Source: Flavobacteriaceae bacterium (lineage in GTDB: Bacteria; Bacteroidota; Bacteroidia; Flavobacteriales; Flavobacteriaceae). From it: 64,000 nt of DNA. Shown here one piece after another: positions 60,565 to 64,000 of the stretch. The notes under the pieces were generated by a model, which made no database searches, was not told the origin of the DNA, and saw nothing but the letters and a program-made list of their open reading frames with translations. The stretch's first letter is position 1; each line of letters begins with the position of its first letter. The translations under genes and the position numbers were made by a program. The DNA lies in the NCBI GenBank assembly GCA_002723295.1, contig PBNP01000002.1, positions 1-64,000 on the forward strand, in the 5' to 3' direction.

Positions 60565-61588
60565 TTGTGTAAAGTTAGAAATTTGAAAACTAAATTCAAT
60601 TTGCAAAAGAATCGTTTTATCTCTTTTTTATTTTTATGCAAGGTTTTGTTGTTTATAAATGGATGTAAACAACATAATTCAGATGAACAAAAAATTAGTT
60701 CTATGAAATTAAAAGTTAAAATTGAGAGATTTGAAAAGAAATTTAAACTTATTGACACTTTAAATATTAATAAATTAAAAGGAAACTATTCTTTTTTTTT
60801 TCCCAGGTAATTATTCAGATAGCTTTTGGATAAAAAAGAAAGATGATAGTGCATATAAATTACTAGAAGATTCTGTTTCAAAAGAATTTGCAGATATCAA
60901 ACCTATTGAAAATGAATTAACTCATTTCTTTAAGCACTTGAAAAATCAATTCCCGTCAATTATAATGCCTCGTGTGATTTCTCTAATTAACAATGTGGAT
61001 TATCAAAATAATGTAATTTTAGCAGACTCTTTGTTGTTAATTTCGCTTGATTGTTTTATGGGGGCAGACCATCATTTATATAAAGGCATTCCCCTATATG
61101 TAAAAAAAAATATGAATAAGCATAATTTAACTTCTAAAGTTGTTGAAGAATATGCAAAGTATATTATTGATTTTCCAAAGGATAGGAGTTTTTTATCAAA
61201 AATGGTTTATCACGGAAAATTACTTTATATAAAGGATATACTCATGCCTCATCATGAGGACTCTTTAAAAATTGGATATACAAGAGATCAAAATAAATGG
61301 GTGAATGAAAACGAAGTTTTTATTTGGCAATATATGATTGAAAAGCAAATATTATTTAGTACAAAAACAACATTAGATTACAGATTTCTTATGCCAGCTC
61401 CCTTTTCTAAATTTTACTTAGAAATAGACAATGATTCTCCTGGAAGGATTGGTCAATGGATTGGTTGGCAAATAGTAAAATCTTATAAGGATGAATTTCC
61501 AGATTCAAAATTACAAGAAATTCTTTCTATGCCTAGTCAAGATCTTTTTAATAAATCAAAATATAAACCTAGAAGAATATGGAAATAA
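60565..61588 (+). pseudogene. gldB: Gliding motility lipoprotein GldB, split by a frameshift in a T10 run (60792-60801)
   Basis: ORF 60565..60810 (lipobox-like LFINGC ... NYSFFFPR*) and ORF in frame 2 (60938..61588, plus upstream GNYSDSFWIKKKDDSAY...). Deleting one T joins SFFFPGNYSDSFWIKK. Located between nadE and gldC. Confidence 0.85.
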
Positions 61589-61911
61589 ACCAAAAGGCTC
61601 CAATTACAATTAATGTAGAATTAGATGAGAATAAAATTCCAAAAAAAATCTCTTGGTCTGCTCCAGATGGAGGGTTAGAGGATCAAAATGCTAAAGCCAT
61701 GTTATTGTCTTTTTGGAATTATGAAAAAAAGGAATCATTTAGAATGGATCTTTGGGTAAAAGACATGCCCATCGAAGACATGAAACAATTTTTTTATCAA
61801 AACTTAGTTAGTATGACAAAAACCTATTATAAAGCTACTCAAGATGAAAAAATGACAGCTACAATGAATGATTTTTGTGATTATTTTTCTGAAAAATTAA
61901 ACTTGAAATAG
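61579..61911 (+). CDS. gldC: Gliding motility protein GldC
   Basis: ITINVELDENKIPKKISWSAPDGGLEDQNAKAMLLSFWNYEKKESFRMDLWVKDMPIEDMKQFFYQ. Confidence 0.93.
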   Translation: MEINQKAPITINVELDENKIPKKISWSAPDGGLEDQNAKAMLLSFWNYEKKESFRMDLWVKDMPIEDMKQFFYQNLVSMTKTYYKATQDEKMTATMNDFCDYFSEKLNLK

Positions 61912-61917
61912 AAATTT

Positions 61918-62544
61918 TTAAAGTATTAATTTATTTAATTCGTCTATATATTTTAGTATGTTCTTTAAGCCTGATTTATTAACTGATGATGTAATGAAAT
62001 ATTTAGGAATGGAACTCCACTTTTCATTCATTTTTTCAAAGAAAGCTTCAACATTCTCTTGTAAATCTTTAGATTTAATTTTGTCAGATTTAGTAAAAAC
62101 TATACTAAATGGGAGTTTTTTTTCCCCAAGCCAATTTATAAATTCTAGGTCAATTTTCTGAGGCTTAATCCTAATATCTATTAGAAGAAATGCTGAAATC
62201 ATTTGTTTTCGTTCTAAAAAGTATTTTATTATATATTCTTGAAATTTTTTTTTGTTCTGTTTTGAGGTCAGAGCATAACCATATCCAGGTAAATCAACTA
62301 TATGCCAACTTTTATTAATTAAATAATGATTAATTAATTGAGTTTTCCCAGGCTTTGAAGAAATTAATGCTAATCTTTTATTATTACACAAAGCATTAAT
62401 TAAAGAAGACTTGCCAACATTAGATCTGCCAATAAAAGCATAATCAGGCAAATTATTATTAGGGCACTTGCTTACATCAGTATTACTAATAAGAAACTTT
62501 GAGTTAATTATTTGCATAATTAAAAACCTCTTTTGTGAATCCAA
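61918..62544 (-). CDS. engB: Ribosome biogenesis GTP-binding protein YihA/YsxC
   Basis: DYAFIGRSNVGKSSLINALC, SSKPGKTQLINHYLI, HIVDLPGYGYA, VFTKSDK. The start may be MQIINSKF. Confidence 0.95.
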   Translation of the reverse strand: MDSQKRFLIMQIINSKFLISNTDVSKCPNNNLPDYAFIGRSNVGKSSLINALCNNKRLALISSKPGKTQLINHYLINKSWHIVDLPGYGYALTSKQNKKKFQEYIIKYFLERKQMISAFLLIDIRIKPQKIDLEFINWLGEKKLPFSIVFTKSDKIKSKDLQENVEAFFEKMNEKWSSIPKYFITSSVNKSGLKNILKYIDELNKLIL

Positions 62545-63287
62545 TCATATACTATTTTGTTAAATATATCAGGATGCTCCATCATTGGAGCATGACCGCA
62601 TTTATCTATCCAAAAAAGATTAGAATCAGGAAGAAGAGAATTAAATTCTTTAGCAACACTAGGAGGAGTAACAGTATCTTGTTTTCCCCAAACAATTAAT
62701 GAAGGATTAGTTATATCAGGAAGATCTTTAGACATGTTATGACGTATTGCACTTTTTGCAATTGTAAGTGTTTTAATGATTTTATTTCGGTCATTAACTG
62801 TTTCAAAAATTTCATCAACTAGACTTTTAGTAGCAATTTTTGGATCATAAAATACTTCTTCTGTTTTTGCTTTAATATAACTATAATTTCCACGTTTTGG
62901 ATATCCATCACCCATTGAATTCTCATAAAGCCCAGAGCTTCCTGTTATTACTAATCCTAGTACTTTTTTTTTGAAAATTTTGGTATAAATTAGCCCTATA
63001 TGTCCACCAAGTGAGTTCCCAATTAGAATTATGTTTTTTAGTTTTTTAAATAGAATAAAACTATTTAGATATTCAACAAACTTTTTAACATTTGTTTCTT
63101 TTATAGGCATGTCATATAAAGGTAAAATTGGCATTAGTACTTTATAGCCTTTTTTAGGGAAAAAAGAAAAAAGAGAATTAAAATTACTTAACCCACCCAT
63201 CAAACCATGAAGAAGTATTATAGGTTGACCTTTTCCATACTCAACATATTTAAATGATTTTTCCTGTATTATATTAATCTTATTCAT
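62520..63287 (-). CDS. Alpha/beta hydrolase
   Basis: IILLHGLMGGLSNF, ILIGNSLGGHIGLIY, LIVWGKQDTVTPP, IDKCGHAPMMEHPDIFN. Confidence 0.93.
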   Translation of the reverse strand: MNKINIIQEKSFKYVEYGKGQPIILLHGLMGGLSNFNSLFSFFPKKGYKVLMPILPLYDMPIKETNVKKFVEYLNSFILFKKLKNIILIGNSLGGHIGLIYTKIFKKKVLGLVITGSSGLYENSMGDGYPKRGNYSYIKAKTEEVFYDPKIATKSLVDEIFETVNDRNKIIKTLTIAKSAIRHNMSKDLPDITNPSLIVWGKQDTVTPPSVAKEFNSLLPDSNLFWIDKCGHAPMMEHPDIFNKIVYDWIHKRGF

Positions 63288-63385
63288 CCCAGATTGTTAA
63301 TGACAAATATATTCATTTGAAGTCAATATTACATTTTTATTGATTTAGAATCTTATTTGTAAAATATTGAAAAAATATTAACAAA

Positions 63386-63415
63386 GTGGTATTTTGTGGT
63401 AAAATGTGGGGAATA
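63386..63415 (+). promoter_or_regulatory. Predicted MraZ operator (three tandem GTGG repeats, 10-bp spacing)
   Basis: GTGGTATTTT-GTGGTAAAAT-GTGGGGAATA directly upstream of mraZ. Confidence 0.65.
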
Positions 63416-63421
63416 ATTAAT

Positions 63422-63429
63422 TATATTTG
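63422..63429 (+). promoter_or_regulatory. Predicted -7 element of mraZ/dcw promoter
   Basis: TATATTTG, 25 nt before the GTG start. Confidence 0.5.
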
Positions 63430-63454
63430 ATTATTCATTAGTCAAAAAAGTGAA

Positions 63455-63922
63455 GTGAAACATTATATTGGAACATATGAGTGTAAAGCTGATTCTAAAG
63501 GAAGAATAATGATACCAATGCCTTTAAAAAAACAATTGGCAAAAAACTTAAAGGAAGGGTTTGTTATTAAACGTGCTGTATTTAATTCTTGTCTTGAATT
63601 GTATACGTTTTATGAATGGTCTTTATTAATGGAAAAAGTTAATTCATTAAATCGGTTTAACAAGAAAAACAATGATTTTGTAAGAAGGTTCACTGCTGGT
63701 GTTAAGTTAGTTGATATTGACATGTCTGGAAGATTGTTAATTCCAAAAGACTTATTTAAACATGCAAAAATTGATAAAGAAGTGGTTATTTCATCTGTAG
63801 TGAATATTCTTGAAATATGGGATAAAACCCTTTATGAGAAATCAATAAATGAAGCCACTGTAGATTTTGGATTTTTGGCTGAAGATGTAATGGGAGATAA
63901 AAATGGAACAGTTATATCATAA
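63455..63922 (+). CDS. mraZ: Transcriptional regulator/division-cluster protein MraZ (GTG start)
   Basis: YIGTYECKADSKGRIMIPMPLKKQL, VKLVDIDMSGRLLIPKDL. Confidence 0.95.
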   Translation: MKHYIGTYECKADSKGRIMIPMPLKKQLAKNLKEGFVIKRAVFNSCLELYTFYEWSLLMEKVNSLNRFNKKNNDFVRRFTAGVKLVDIDMSGRLLIPKDLFKHAKIDKEVVISSVVNILEIWDKTLYEKSINEATVDFGFLAEDVMGDKNGTVIS

Positions 63923-64000
63923 ACCTGTCCTTTTGGATGAATCGATAAAGGGTCTTGCTATTAGATCTGATGGGGTTTATGTTGATGCTACCTACGGTGG
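63903..64000 (+). CDS. rsmH: 16S rRNA (cytosine1402-N4)-methyltransferase, N-terminal fragment (cut by window end)
   Basis: ATG at 63903: MEQLYHKPVLLDESIKGLAIRSDGVYVDATYGG. Confidence 0.92.
   Translation, partial: MEQLYHKPVLLDESIKGLAIRSDGVYVDATYG

Noticed and set aside
60546-60758. 70-aa minus-strand ORF opposite gldB start
   Set aside because: Antisense to the gldB signal-peptide region; no supporting features.
62574-62593. 8-bp hairpin ATGCTCCA-TCAT-TGGAGCAT near the alpha/beta hydrolase 3' end
   Set aside because: Explained by the conserved coding motif GHAPMMEHP; only 8 bp.
1-64000. CRISPR array, prophage, IS element, toxin-antitoxin or defence island
   Set aside because: No repeat-spacer structure, transposase, integrase, phage structural, or defence-protein motifs seen on either strand.

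Overview
Compact, AT-rich chromosomal window from a member of the Bacteroidota, very likely a marine-type Flavobacteriia. Supporting markers are TAnnTTTG -7 promoter motifs, gldJ/porV/gldB/gldC, the mevalonate-pathway pair, and typical flavobacterial gene order. About 65 genes are almost all housekeeping: cell wall, tRNA modification, purine, lipid, PDH E1/E2, glycine cleavage, primase, FtsH. There is one tRNA-Gly(TCC). I see no rRNA, CRISPR array, prophage or IS element. The strongest anomalies are: (1) nadE, essential in most bacteria, interrupted by a single in-frame TAA where the homologous reading frame continues for about 60 codons; (2) the adjacent gldB split by a +1 nt shift in a T10 run, restored exactly by deleting one T; (3) gldJ and porV directly adjacent, with no porU between them; (4) a 13-bp perfect hairpin followed by T8 inside the first 60 nt of rlmN; (5) a terminator-like hairpin whose T-tract abuts the murF ATG; (6) three 10-bp-spaced GTGG repeats upstream of mraZ that look like the MraZ operator; (7) several genes whose -7 element lies 3-6 nt from the start codon, implying leaderless mRNAs. 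All product names come from recognising protein motifs by eye; no database search was run.
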